Assembly (NCBI GenBank): GCA_008015505.1
Contig: SSFR01000019.1
Coordinates: 22,006 to 86,005, forward strand
Direction: 5' to 3'
Length of the DNA: 64,000 nt
Source of the DNA: Pedobacter sp.
GTDB taxonomy: Bacteria > Bacteroidota > Bacteroidia > Sphingobacteriales > Sphingobacteriaceae
Numbering within the stretch: the stretch's first letter is position 1; the number at the start of each line of letters is the position of its first letter. The translations under genes and the position numbers were made by a program. Below the pieces are notes generated by a model. It saw only the letters and a list, made by a program, of their open reading frames with translations, made no database searches and was not told where the DNA came from. Positions 1-8,617 of the stretch are shown here, piece after piece.

Positions 1-861
1 ATGGTCTATCGCACTCCCATATTTAAAGTAATTAATCCCAGTAAGTGCTGTTGCTTTAGTCCCTACATTGGTCTTAAATCCCAAATCAGTATTCCACTCC
101 TGATGGGTGGTACTAAAAACATCAGCCGAAAACCAAGGTGCATTTTGTGGCTTTTTGGTAATAATATTCACGATACCAGCAACTGCCTCACTACCATACA
201 AAGAAGATGCCGGACCCTTGACAATTTCAATACGCTCTACCAACGAGTTGGGAATACCTGATAAACCATAAGTCGTAGCCAAACCACTCACAATTGGCAT
301 TCCATCGATTAATATCATGGTATAAGCCCCCTCCAAACCATTGATATGAATATCGCCTGTATTACATACGCTACAATTGAGCTGAGGTCGCACGCCATTC
401 ACATTCTGCAAAGCATCAAAAATATTAGGTGTAGGATTTTTCTTAAAAAAAGATGGGGCATATACTTCCACAGGAACTGTACTTTCTGCACGATTAATCT
501 CTTTTAGTGTACCTGAAACAACCACCTCGTTAAGGTTATTCTTCAAGCTAGTGAGATCAAAGTGTAATGTAGCATTTATACCCTGCTTAATCGTAACCCA
601 CTTTTCCACCTTTGAAAAACCTATATAGGTTACTTGGATTTTGTATGTGCCTGGAGAAACACCTTTAATTTTAAACTTCCCTGTACTATCGCTCGATGTC
701 CTTAGCGAAGTACCCACCAAAGCTACATGAGCATATTCGATGGGACTCCCTTCCGAAGTTACTTTACCTGAAATAACATTTGTTTGGGCGATGGATTGTT
801 TACTTAGCGCACCCAATAAAATAAGGGCACTCAAGTAGGCGGAGACTAGCTTTAGCTTCAT
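1..861 (-). CDS. TonB-dependent outer-membrane receptor, N-terminal part (C-terminus beyond window edge)
   Basis: Reading the minus strand from the ATG at 861 gives 287 codons without a stop to the window edge. Residues 1-25 form a signal peptide ending in SIAQ. Residues about 30-115 are a carboxypeptidase-regulatory-like beta-sandwich (ISGKVTSEGSPIEYAHV, PGTYKIQVTYIGF), typical of Bacteroidota receptors. A plug domain follows from about residue 118, with NEVVVSGT, the LIDGMPI segment, VERIEIVKGPASSLYGS and GIVNIITKK, all family signatures. The barrel is missing because the window ends. The plug resembles siderophore/colicin-type receptors more than SusC; the ligand cannot be told. A likely single-gene unit facing away from the SDR gene. 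Confidence 0.93.
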   Translation of the reverse strand, partial: MKLKLVSAYLSALILLGALSKQSIAQTNVISGKVTSEGSPIEYAHVALVGTSLRTSSDSTGKFKIKGVSPGTYKIQVTYIGFSKVEKWVTIKQGINATLHFDLTSLKNNLNEVVVSGTLKEINRAESTVPVEVYAPSFFKKNPTPNIFDALQNVNGVRPQLNCSVCNTGDIHINGLEGAYTMILIDGMPIVSGLATTYGLSGIPNSLVERIEIVKGPASSLYGSEAVAGIVNIITKKPQNAPWFSADVFSTTHQEWNTDLGFKTNVGTKATALTGINYFKYGSAIDH

Positions 862-1185
862 TTATTATTAAGACTGAATATAAATAAGCTGCAAAAATGA
901 GATTATGTTATCATAAAACCAAGAAAATAGTTAATTGAAGATTAGATAGTGATGATTGGTAGTCCTTTTATGAGACTAACCCAATAATCTATTTTAAAAT
1001 GAACCTTAAAGCAAGTAATATGATGTTAATCATGAAGGATAGACTCTCTCAGATGAAAATTCAAAATTTAGGTCTAACTTGTCAACTAGTAGAACTTACT
1101 ATTAGATAATAGGCTAACACATGTAGATTACTCCCAGAGTACACTTCTGTGTATAGAAAAGGGGGATATAAAAACAAAGAAATTG
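862..1185. other. Intergenic region between divergent receptor and SDR genes
   Basis: About 320 bases separating two divergent genes, so it should hold both promoters. No exact TAnnTTTG -7 element, tRNA fold or convincing small gene was found. A short reading frame near 1032-1110 was considered and set aside. Confidence 0.6.
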
Positions 1186-2103
1186 ATGCCCAAAACAATT
1201 CTCATAACTGGAGCTAGTGGCCTGATCGGCAAAGCGCTCACACGAGCACTCATTGACAAAGGATATGCCATCAATATGCTAACTCATAGTACAGCAATAC
1301 AAACTAGTGAATCTGCTCTGATAAAGATATTCAAATGGAATATCGACAAGCAAGAAATTGACCCAGACTGCTTCAAACAGGTTGATGCAATTATTCATCT
1401 TGCTGGTGAAAGTGTTGCTAGCGGACGGTGGGACGCTAAGCGTAAAGTCCGACTTGCCAAAAGTCGCATCGAGTCCATCAAACTCATCTATTCACTTCTA
1501 GAAAAAGACAGCGGTCATCAGATCAAAACAATAATTTCGGCCTCTGCAATTGGATATTACGGCCATCGTGGAGATGAATCATTGAGTGAAGACAGTCCTC
1601 CAGGAACAGATTTTTTATCTCGTTTATGTGTAGACTGGGAAAATACTGTTGGCAATGGGCGGGCACTGGGCTTACGTACCGTCTGTTTACGCACCGGCTT
1701 AGTATTATCTAAGGAGGGCGGGGGACTAGCTCCCATAGTCTCAACTACTCGTTTGGGCTTAGCAACAGTTCTTGGCTCTGGCACCCAATGGGTATCATGG
1801 ATTCATATAGAAGATGTTGTAAGCATGTATATTCATGCACTAGAAAATACGTCCATTCATGGAGTATACAATATGGTTGCTCCTTATCCAGTAAGCAACC
1901 AGGAACTAGTAAAAACACTTGCGCAAACCCTAAAAAAGCCATTATGGCTTATTCATATTCCTACATGCTTACTCCGACTACTTTTAGGAGAAATGTCTAT
2001 TCTTTTACTAAATAGCACTAAAGTAAGCTCAGACAAAATCCTATCCAAAGGCTTTAATTTCAAATTCTCTACTTTAACTGCAGCACTAAAAAATCTTTAT
2101 TAA
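1186..2103 (+). CDS. TIGR01777-family NAD(P)-dependent epimerase (SDR, YfcH/SDR39U1-like)
   Basis: Extended short-chain dehydrogenase of about 305 residues, the usual length of the TIGR01777 family. The N-terminal Rossmann motif is GASGLIGKAL (residues about 8-17), followed by the family-specific IIHLAGESVASGRWDAKRK segment and ASAIGYYGHRG with the SDR tyrosine. A C-terminal DUF1731-like region follows (LLRLLLGEMSILLLNSTKVSS). The ATG at 1186 is preferred to the in-frame TTG one codon upstream. The substrate of this family is unknown. It converges on folP with a 61-base gap and appears to be a single gene. Confidence 0.88.
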   Translation: MPKTILITGASGLIGKALTRALIDKGYAINMLTHSTAIQTSESALIKIFKWNIDKQEIDPDCFKQVDAIIHLAGESVASGRWDAKRKVRLAKSRIESIKLIYSLLEKDSGHQIKTIISASAIGYYGHRGDESLSEDSPPGTDFLSRLCVDWENTVGNGRALGLRTVCLRTGLVLSKEGGGLAPIVSTTRLGLATVLGSGTQWVSWIHIEDVVSMYIHALENTSIHGVYNMVAPYPVSNQELVKTLAQTLKKPLWLIHIPTCLLRLLLGEMSILLLNSTKVSSDKILSKGFNFKFSTLTAALKNLY

Positions 2104-2164
2104 GGATTTATCCCACATTTATCATATTGTTTATTATTTAGTTGTATCATCGATAATTGTGATA

Positions 2165-3043
2165 TCATTTCAATTGATTAAAAATCCGCACTGCCTCCAC
2201 AGCAGGTTTCACATCATGCACACGAAGCAAATTGGCCCCTTTGAGCAAAGCCATAGTGTGAATTACAGTTGTACCATTTAGTGCTTCAGTAGGGGTAATA
2301 CCGAGCAATTTATAGATCATGGTTTTACGCGATACCCCCACGAGCATGGGTAAGTTCAATTCATTCAATGCATCTAGCCTGTTCAGGAGTTCATAGTTTT
2401 GTTCAAGGGTTTTAGCAAACCCAAATCCAGGATCAATGATTAAATCAACCACACCCAACTTCCGAAGCTGCTCTATCTTCCTAACGAAATAACTATACAA
2501 CTCGACCAAAATATCCTCTCCATATTGTGCATATTCACACATCGTTTGTGGATTTCCTTTCATATGCATCAAAATGTATGAAACTTTCAAACGAGCAACA
2601 GTTGCAAACATCGTTGAATCCAACTCTCCGGCTGAAATATCATTAATCATCTGCGCTCCTTCTTGAACTGATAACTCAGCAACTAATGCCCTGAAAGTAT
2701 CTATTGAAATCACTGCATTGGGAAATTCTTTTTTGATCACTTTCAGAAGAGGAAGTATTCGTTTGATTTCTTCCTCTTCTGAAATAAACCTAGCCCCTGG
2801 TCGCGAGGAATAAGCACCAAGATCAATCACAGCTGCCCCCTCCTGAAGCATACGAGCACATTGCTTCAATGCCCTATTGATCGTATGATAACGACCACCA
2901 TCATAAAATGAATCTGGCGTTACATTTAATATCCCCATCACTTGGGGCGAGGAAAAATCTAACAAACGACCAACATCGTTTAACACTTGTTTCTGATGCA
3001 GTTTAACTTTTTGGCTGATCATGGATTTAGCAGCTAAATTCAC
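2165..3043 (-). CDS. folP: Dihydropteroate synthase
   Basis: Condenses 6-hydroxymethyl-7,8-dihydropterin pyrophosphate with p-aminobenzoate in folate synthesis; cytosolic. The 292-residue protein has the two Pfam pterin-binding signatures: GILNVTPDSFYDGG (about residues 38-51) and the IDLGAYSSRPGA segment with the conserved Ser-Arg-Pro-Gly. IIDPGFGFAKT near residue 200 and the C-terminal RVHDV are also conserved. An alternative start at M8 (SQKVKL) would shorten a poorly conserved N-terminus. In many Bacteroidota folP is followed by cdaA; here the downstream gene is the convergent SDR instead. Confidence 0.95.
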   Translation of the reverse strand: MNLAAKSMISQKVKLHQKQVLNDVGRLLDFSSPQVMGILNVTPDSFYDGGRYHTINRALKQCARMLQEGAAVIDLGAYSSRPGARFISEEEEIKRILPLLKVIKKEFPNAVISIDTFRALVAELSVQEGAQMINDISAGELDSTMFATVARLKVSYILMHMKGNPQTMCEYAQYGEDILVELYSYFVRKIEQLRKLGVVDLIIDPGFGFAKTLEQNYELLNRLDALNELNLPMLVGVSRKTMIYKLLGITPTEALNGTTVIHTMALLKGANLLRVHDVKPAVEAVRIFNQLK

Positions 3044-3200
3044 GTTTTTGACGCAAAACTACAATAACTCCTTAATCTATGTTTTCAATAGTTCGTTAAG
3101 CTTTCCGCGACAATTGAGAAATGTTTTTTATCGTCCCATTTTCTTTCTACTAACCCTAAAAATTTAACGCGCTTCATTGGCATCAAGAACATTATTAGAA

Positions 3201-3353
3201 CTAGAATAGACCTCTAACCCAGTTATAAAAAAGTTTCACAGCAGCAATTAGATCTGTGGCAGTTCTAGCTTTATAAGTACCACCATTTTGTATTCTCATT
3301 TCACTAATATTCATCTCATGAACATCGCAAGTTTTTAGCTTCATATTTTCCAT
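3201..3353 (-). CDS. Double-glycine-leader peptide (bacteriocin/signal-peptide-like), 50 aa
   Basis: The minus-strand frame from the ATG at 3353 encodes 50 residues. The first 25 form a leader, MENMKLKTCDVHE then MNISEMRIQNGG, ending in GG with the hydrophobic/acidic spacing (L/M at -12 and -7, I at -4) that C39 peptidase-containing ABC exporters recognise. The processed part would be about 25 residues (TYKARTATDLIAAVKLFYNW...). It is one of three such genes in tandem on the same strand (see 3386 and 3703). No exporter lies in the window. The type (bacteriocin, signalling peptide, RiPP precursor) cannot be decided. Confidence 0.62.
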   Translation of the reverse strand: MENMKLKTCDVHEMNISEMRIQNGGTYKARTATDLIAAVKLFYNWVRGLF

Positions 3354-3385
3354 TTTTTAGATTTTTTAATGAATAACATCAATTA

Positions 3386-3535
3386 TTACTTTAAAACTTT
3401 AGGCAAGCTCGTTATTACACTAACTCCTATTAAAAGAAAGAGTGGTATTAATAGTGAAGCTCCACCATGTAGCTTTTTCATTTAATTAACATTCAATTTC
3501 TGAATATCAAATGTGTTCAACTTTATATTTTCCAT
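3386..3535 (-). pseudogene. Double-glycine-leader peptide gene interrupted by an in-frame TAA
   Basis: From the ATG at 3535 the frame reads MENIKLNTFDIQKLNVN, then TAA (3482-3484), then directly in the same frame MKKLHGGASLLIPLFLLIG and on to a second stop at 3386. Aligned to its neighbour's MNISEMRIQNGG, the stop falls exactly where that leader has Glu (LNVN*MKKLHGG), so a single GAA-to-TAA change explains it. The rest is a hydrophobic mature peptide of about 24 residues after GG. Reinitiation at the ATG right after the stop would give a peptide with only a stub of leader. It is either a fresh pseudogene or a sequencing error. Confidence 0.6.
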
Positions 3536-3702
3536 ATTATTAAATTTTGATGGTGCGTCTAAGGATTGATAAACATTTATTTAGAATGTGATATGAGTAT
3601 TTGGTATATGAATTCTACAAGCTTTTGACTATATGCTCAGTATCACCAATTAATAGGAAACAATCAATTACTTAGGTAAACCACCCAGTGGTATGACCCA
3701 AT

Positions 3703-3879
3703 CTATGAAGTTGTTTTGCTATCATTTTTTTTCTTACTAATAAGAAAAAAACCAACCAAAGTTGCTACTCCAAATAATGGGGCTATAACAACAATAGCGC
3801 TAACTGCTACACCACCATTATAATTTTTCATTTCTGTAGGGTGCATCTTTTGCATACCTAATAGTTCTAAATTTTTCAT
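3703..3879 (-). CDS. Double-glycine-leader peptide with hydrophobic mature part, 58 aa
   Basis: The frame from the ATG at 3879 gives a 23-residue leader (MKNLELLGMQKMHPTEMKNY then NGG) and a mature region that is almost wholly hydrophobic (VAVSAIVVIAPLFGVAT LVGFFLI) with a charged tail (SKKKNDSKTTS). The leader matches the Bacteroidota GG type, with the same LE..M...EMK..GG pattern as the two genes that follow it. The mature part looks like a membrane-active or membrane-spanning helix. It is the first gene of the likely three-peptide unit transcribed leftwards. Confidence 0.65.
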   Translation of the reverse strand: MKNLELLGMQKMHPTEMKNYNGGVAVSAIVVIAPLFGVATLVGFFLISKKKNDSKTTS

Positions 3880-4028
3880 TTTGAATTATTTATAATGAAT
3901 AATTAATGAATCTCGCAGACCATTTTATTTCCCCTGCGATTGTAAAATTGACCTACCATTAAAACTTTCTCTTTTATTAATTATTATAATAAATAATAAA
4001 TTTTAAAGAAAAATAAATACCAATATAT

Positions 4029-4065
4029 TTAGTTAATAAATTTTTATTATAAATTTATTAACTAA
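4029..4065 (-). terminator. AT-rich 15-bp perfect inverted repeat
   Basis: TTAGTTAATAAATTT at 4029-4043 pairs perfectly with AAATTTATTAACTAA at 4051-4065 around a 7-base loop. It lies downstream of leucine dehydrogenase and upstream of the peptide genes, all on the minus strand. Being nearly all A/T it would be a weak terminator, so a protein-binding site is an alternative. Confidence 0.4.
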
Positions 4066-4181
4066 TAGTTTTTATTTAAGAACATTGAAACGAAGGTCTC
4101 AGTATTAATCAGTAGTGAATGAAAAAGTAAGGTTTAACGAAATCCAAATACGTGATCAGTACTGGAAAGACGAGTGGTAAT

Positions 4182-5267
4182 TTAATTCGTCTTTATTTTT
4201 TTGATATCTGCAATACGTTTCTCAGCAATTTGATTAGCAGCAACATAAGTTGGAATACTTTCAGATTTTGATTTTTTCAAAACTCCGCGAGTCATTTCAT
4301 AAATATTTTCAGCTAGCTGTATAGTGCGCTCTTTGCTGTACCCAACAATTTCAGAGTAGGAGTTGATCAACCCCCCGGCATTAATCAAATAATCGGGAGC
4401 ATATAGAATATCTTTTTCTAGCAATAACTTTCCGTGCTCCTCTTCATCTGCCAACTGATTATTGGCTGCACCTGCAATGATAGCACACTTCAGCTTATTT
4501 ATGGTTAGAGTATTGATTGTTGAACCTAAAGCACAGGGAGCATACACATCCACATCTAAATTATAGATATCAGAATTAGATACCATTTCTGCTTTATATT
4601 TCTTAGCCACTTGAATTAAGCGCTCCTCATTAATATCACTGACATACACTTTCACATTTTCTTTCCGAAGTAAACGAACCAAACACTCTCCTACCTGCCC
4701 AACTCCCTGTACGGCAACAGATCTACCTGCCAATGCATCATTTCCGAAGAGCTCCTTGGCACACGCCCTTATTCCAAAATAAACCCCAATAGCTGTAATC
4801 GGTGCTGGATTACCACTCCCTCCTATTTCTATAGGTACTCCTGTAACGTGCTTAGTCTCGGAACGGATATATTCCATATCCTTTTGGCTAGTCCCTACAT
4901 CGGTGGCCGTAATAAATAGACCATTTAAATTTTCTATGAAGCGCCCATAGCGCCGCATCATCACCTCGGTCTTGTCAGTTCGACTATCTCCAATAATAAC
5001 AGCCTTTCCCCCGCCTAGATTCAAACCAGTAATGGCCGCTTTATACGTCATCCCTCTTGAGAGACGTAAGACATCCCGAAGTGCATCTGCTTCGGTCTTG
5101 TAGATCATCATTCTAGTCCCACCTAATGCTGGGCCCAAAGTAGTATCATGAATAGCAATAATAGCCCGCAAACTAGTCTCTTGATCATAACAAAATAAAA
5201 CACTCTGATGTCCAAAGCCAACTAATTGACTAAAAACAGTGTTATCTACTAAGGGGAACGATAGCAT
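4182..5267 (-). CDS. Leucine/valine dehydrogenase (Glu/Leu/Phe/Val dehydrogenase family)
   Basis: NAD-dependent oxidative deamination of branched-chain amino acids to 2-oxo acids; cytosolic. The 361 residues match leucine dehydrogenase length. LGPALGGTRM and LNLGGGKAVI carry the substrate-binding and catalytic lysines of the dimerisation domain; VQGVGQVGECLVRLLRKENVKVYVSDIN is the Rossmann fold; ApcALGSTIN and AGAANNQLAD are conserved nicotinamide-side segments. It diverges from the 3-hydroxyacyl-CoA dehydrogenase gene, which fits a shared branched-chain/fatty-acid degradation theme, though no common operon exists. Confidence 0.93.
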   Translation of the reverse strand: MLSFPLVDNTVFSQLVGFGHQSVLFCYDQETSLRAIIAIHDTTLGPALGGTRMMIYKTEADALRDVLRLSRGMTYKAAITGLNLGGGKAVIIGDSRTDKTEVMMRRYGRFIENLNGLFITATDVGTSQKDMEYIRSETKHVTGVPIEIGGSGNPAPITAIGVYFGIRACAKELFGNDALAGRSVAVQGVGQVGECLVRLLRKENVKVYVSDINEERLIQVAKKYKAEMVSNSDIYNLDVDVYAPCALGSTINTLTINKLKCAIIAGAANNQLADEEEHGKLLLEKDILYAPDYLINAGGLINSYSEIVGYSKERTIQLAENIYEMTRGVLKKSKSESIPTYVAANQIAEKRIADIKKIKTN

Positions 5268-5426
5268 AACCTTTGGTTTTATCAGATCAGAATATCAAAA
5301 TAGACGATTAATCAACCCCCTCGTCCCTGCCCATGTTAAGAATCAAATTTAATTAAATAATTGATCTAATGAATTATATATTAAGTGTTTTATTTGTACT
5401 TTCGGCGTCACTCATCAATCATTCGT

Positions 5427-6323
5427 ATGATGATAAAAAATATTGCAGTTATTGGTTCGGGTACCATGGGTAATGGAATTGCACATACTTTTGCTCAGTT
5501 TGGATACCCCGTAAATTTGATTGATATTTCCGAATCCGCCCTACAAAAAGGAATGGCAATTATTGCCAAAAATTTGGATCGACAAGTTACCAAAGGAATT
5601 ATTCAGGAACAAAATAAGGCTACTATTTTAAATCGCATTGCTACTCATACTGATCTAAAACCAGGTGTATATAATGCTGATCTGATCGTCGAAGCTGCCA
5701 CAGAAGACATTAATCTAAAACTTAAGCTATTTAAAGACTTAGACCAGCTTTGTAAACCTGAGACCATTTTAGCATCAAATACCTCATCCATCTCTATCAC
5801 TAAAATTGCTGCTGTAACTAGTCGCACCAATCAGGTCATTGGCATGCATTTTATGAATCCGGTGCCTGTCATGAAGTTAGTAGAAGTCATCAGGGGCTAT
5901 ACTACTTCGGATGAAACAACCGCCATGATTATGAATCTGGCAACCAGTCTGAACAAAACGCCTGTCGAAGTACATGATTATCCAGGATTTGTGGCCAACC
6001 GGATCCTAATGCCCATGATCAATGAAGCCATTTATTGTCTCTACGAGGGTGTAGCAGGCATTAAAGAAATTGACGCGGTAATGAAACTGGGTATGGCTCA
6101 TCCCATGGGTCCACTAGAATTAGCTGATTTTATTGGATTGGATGTCTGCTTGGCTATTTTAAATGTGCTTTACGAGGGCTTTAAAAATCCAAAATATGCC
6201 CCTTGCCCACTCTTAGTAAACATGGTCACAGCGGGGAATAAAGGGATTAAATCGGGAAAAGGGTTTTATGAGTATAATAGTGGAGTAAAGGAAATGAGAG
6301 AGAAGATAATGAAAAATGTGTAG
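5427..6323 (+). CDS. 3-hydroxybutyryl-CoA dehydrogenase
   Basis: NAD(P)-dependent oxidation/reduction of (S)-3-hydroxyacyl-CoA. The start is the ATG at 5427 (MMIKNIAVIGSGTMG), giving 298 residues; an upstream GTG at 5385 would add a 14-residue tail not seen in the family. GSGTMGNG is the dinucleotide motif, SNTSSISIT and GMHFMNPVPVMKLVEVI contain the catalytic Ser, His and Asn neighbourhood, and the C-terminal helical domain carries GFVANRILMPMINEA and the GF YEY ending typical of the short HBDH family (KSGKGFYEY). Confidence 0.95.
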   Translation: MMIKNIAVIGSGTMGNGIAHTFAQFGYPVNLIDISESALQKGMAIIAKNLDRQVTKGIIQEQNKATILNRIATHTDLKPGVYNADLIVEAATEDINLKLKLFKDLDQLCKPETILASNTSSISITKIAAVTSRTNQVIGMHFMNPVPVMKLVEVIRGYTTSDETTAMIMNLATSLNKTPVEVHDYPGFVANRILMPMINEAIYCLYEGVAGIKEIDAVMKLGMAHPMGPLELADFIGLDVCLAILNVLYEGFKNPKYAPCPLLVNMVTAGNKGIKSGKGFYEYNSGVKEMREKIMKNV

Positions 6324-6410
6324 ATAATCACTATCTAGCAAAGAAAGTCATAGCATAATTTTATTCACCAGATAAATACACCCTCATTACACCTTAGAGT
6401 ATAGATAGAT

Positions 6411-7409
6411 ATGGATTTAAAAGGTAAACGAGTCTTAGTAACAGGAGCAGACGGTTTTATTGGTAGTCATTTGGTTGAGAGGTTATTAGAGGAAGGTGCC
6501 GATGTAAAAGCATTTGTTTGTTATAATTCTTTCAATACTTGGGGGTGGATCGATACGTTTTCAGCTGATCAATTAGATAAAGTAGAGATTTTTTCAGGAG
6601 ATATACGTGATCCCAATGGAACAAGAGAGGCAATGAAGAAAATAGATATTGTTTTTCACTTAGCCGCACTAATTGCAATCCCTTTTAGTTATCATTCTCC
6701 AGACTCATATATCGATACCAATATAAAGGGAACTTTAAATGTTGTTCAAGCAGCTAGAGATTTAGATATAGAACGTATTTTAGTTACCTCCACCTCTGAA
6801 GTATACGGCACAGCTCAACACATACCTATTGATGAAAAACATGCCAGGCAGCCACAGTCTCCCTATTCAGCGTCAAAAATTGGAGCAGATTGTATTGCTG
6901 AATCTTTTCATAAAAGTTTCAATCTTCCTGTAACCATTATTAGACCATTCAACACATATGGTCCCAGGCAGTCAGCTAGAGCCATTATACCAACTATAAT
7001 CACTCAGCTTCTCAATGGTATTGAAGAAATTAAATTAGGAGAACTAACGCCAACACGAGATTTGCTTTATGTGAAAGATACCGTTAATGGTTTCGTAGAA
7101 ATTGCTAAATGCGATCAGTTGATTGGTCAGGATTGTAATATTGCGACACAGTCCGAGATCACCATGGAGGGTTTAGCATATGAACTAATTCAACAAATAA
7201 ACCCTAATGCGTCTATTACTATAGATCAACAGCGTTTACGGCCAGAAAAATCGGAAGTTTTTAGACTGTGTGGTTCTAATAAAAAAATTAAACAATACAC
7301 TCCATGGGTTCCTCAATACACTTTAAAAAGTGGACTATCAGAAACAATAACGTGGTTTAAAAATCCTGAAAATTTAAAACAATATAAAGCCCATATATAC
7401 AACCTATAG
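6411..7409 (+). CDS. legB: NAD-dependent 4,6-dehydratase, LegB type
   Basis: Extended SDR of 332 residues opening the nonulosonic acid cluster. GADGFIGSHL is the NAD-binding motif, TSTSEVYG and YSASKIGAD carry the Ser and YxxxK catalytic residues, and RPFNTYGPRQSARAIIPTII is the family-typical nucleotide-sugar segment. In the characterised legionaminic pathway LegB converts GDP-GlcNAc to its 4-keto-6-deoxy form. The assignment rests on close resemblance to LegB proteins plus the following LegC gene, whose GTG start overlaps this stop by one base. UDP- rather than GDP-sugar use cannot be excluded. Confidence 0.87.
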   Translation: MDLKGKRVLVTGADGFIGSHLVERLLEEGADVKAFVCYNSFNTWGWIDTFSADQLDKVEIFSGDIRDPNGTREAMKKIDIVFHLAALIAIPFSYHSPDSYIDTNIKGTLNVVQAARDLDIERILVTSTSEVYGTAQHIPIDEKHARQPQSPYSASKIGADCIAESFHKSFNLPVTIIRPFNTYGPRQSARAIIPTIITQLLNGIEEIKLGELTPTRDLLYVKDTVNGFVEIAKCDQLIGQDCNIATQSEITMEGLAYELIQQINPNASITIDQQRLRPEKSEVFRLCGSNKKIKQYTPWVPQYTLKSGLSETITWFKNPENLKQYKAHIYNL

Positions 7410-8617
7410 TGCGAGCCTGTTTTCAAAATATTCTAGATTTTATTAAATCTAAATTTCCTGGACAAAATCACGTGCCACTACATGCGCCTATTTTTCAAGG
7501 AAATGAACGAAAATATGTTTTGAATGCCATCGACTCTACATTCGTCTCCTCAGTGGGCGCTTATGTAAATCGATTCGAGGCAATGATGTGTGAAATTACG
7601 GGTGCTAATCATGCCATTGCTATTGTCAATGGAACCAATGCGCTACACATGGCCCTACTTTTAGCAAATGTTCAACCAGAAGATGAAGTACTTTCACAAA
7701 GTATAACATTTATCGCCACCTGTAATGCCATCAGCTATATTGGTGCATATCCTGTTTTTATAGATATTGATCGTGATACCTTAGGGCTTTCACCAGAATC
7801 CTTGCAGCATTTTTTAAATAATCATGCTGAAAGAAAATCTGATGGATTTACTTATAATAAACAAACAGGGAAACGAATTAAAGCTTGTGTACCGATGCAT
7901 ACTTTTGGCTTTCCGTGCCGCATTGATGACATTGCTACCATTTGTAGTCAGTGGAATATTACACTTGTAGAAGATGCTGCAGAATCTATCGGTAGTTTTT
8001 ATAAAGGGAAACATACTGGAACATTTGGCAAAATTGGAGCATTTAGCTTTAATGGAAATAAAACCGTCACCGCTGGAGGAGGGGGTGCTTTAATTACCAA
8101 TGATGAAACACTAGCTAAAAGAGCAAAACACCTAACGACCCAGGCTAAGGTTCCTCATCCTTGGGCTTTTGTCCATGATGAAGTAGGTTATAATTATCGC
8201 ATGCCCAATCTCAATGCTGCTTTAGCCTGTGCTCAGTTAGAGCAACTCGATCTATTTATAGATAATAAAAGAGATCTAGCATCTTCATATCAATCATTCT
8301 TTGAACGACAACAAACGCCTTATGTTCGAGAGATTGATCAAGCAAAAGCCAATTACTGGTTGAACTGCATCTTGTTAAAGGATAAAAATGAACGTGACGC
8401 TTTTTTAAAATTTACCAATGAAAATGACGTAATGACTAGGCCAGCCTGGGAACTCATGCATCGACTTTCTATGTTTAATTATCCTTCTAAGACAGATCTA
8501 TCAAACAGTGAGTGGATAGCAGATCGGCTAGTTAATATTCCTAGTAGTGTTAGAATACCCCTAAAAAATACCAAAACAGGTACAAGAGATAGCCAAACAT
8601 CATGTCAAACAAGATAA
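7409..8617 (+). CDS. legC: PLP-dependent aminotransferase, LegC family (DegT/DnrJ/EryC1)
   Basis: Transfers an amino group to C4 of the keto-sugar made by LegB. 402 residues; the N-terminal FIKSKFPG..HVPLHAPIFQGNERKYV and FVSSVGAYVNRFE are LegC hallmarks. VEDAAESIGSFYKGKHTGTFG and GAFSFNGNKTVTAGGGG hold the PLP-binding Asp and the Schiff-base lysine (NGNK). The start is a GTG overlapping the LegB stop, so translation is probably coupled. The last 16 residues overlap the next gene and look atypical, which suggests a recent change at the junction. Confidence 0.9.
   Translation: MRACFQNILDFIKSKFPGQNHVPLHAPIFQGNERKYVLNAIDSTFVSSVGAYVNRFEAMMCEITGANHAIAIVNGTNALHMALLLANVQPEDEVLSQSITFIATCNAISYIGAYPVFIDIDRDTLGLSPESLQHFLNNHAERKSDGFTYNKQTGKRIKACVPMHTFGFPCRIDDIATICSQWNITLVEDAAESIGSFYKGKHTGTFGKIGAFSFNGNKTVTAGGGGALITNDETLAKRAKHLTTQAKVPHPWAFVHDEVGYNYRMPNLNAALACAQLEQLDLFIDNKRDLASSYQSFFERQQTPYVREIDQAKANYWLNCILLKDKNERDAFLKFTNENDVMTRPAWELMHRLSMFNYPSKTDLSNSEWIADRLVNIPSSVRIPLKNTKTGTRDSQTSCQTR

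Noticed and set aside
1..261. Open plus-strand frame at the window start
   Set aside because: Antisense to the receptor, whose minus-strand translation matches TonB receptor motifs throughout.
1032..1110. Short plus-strand frame (MKDRLSQMKIQNLG...) resembling a leader peptide
   Set aside because: Its start loosely resembles the peptide leaders at 3.2-3.9 kb, but it has no GG and stops after about 25 codons.
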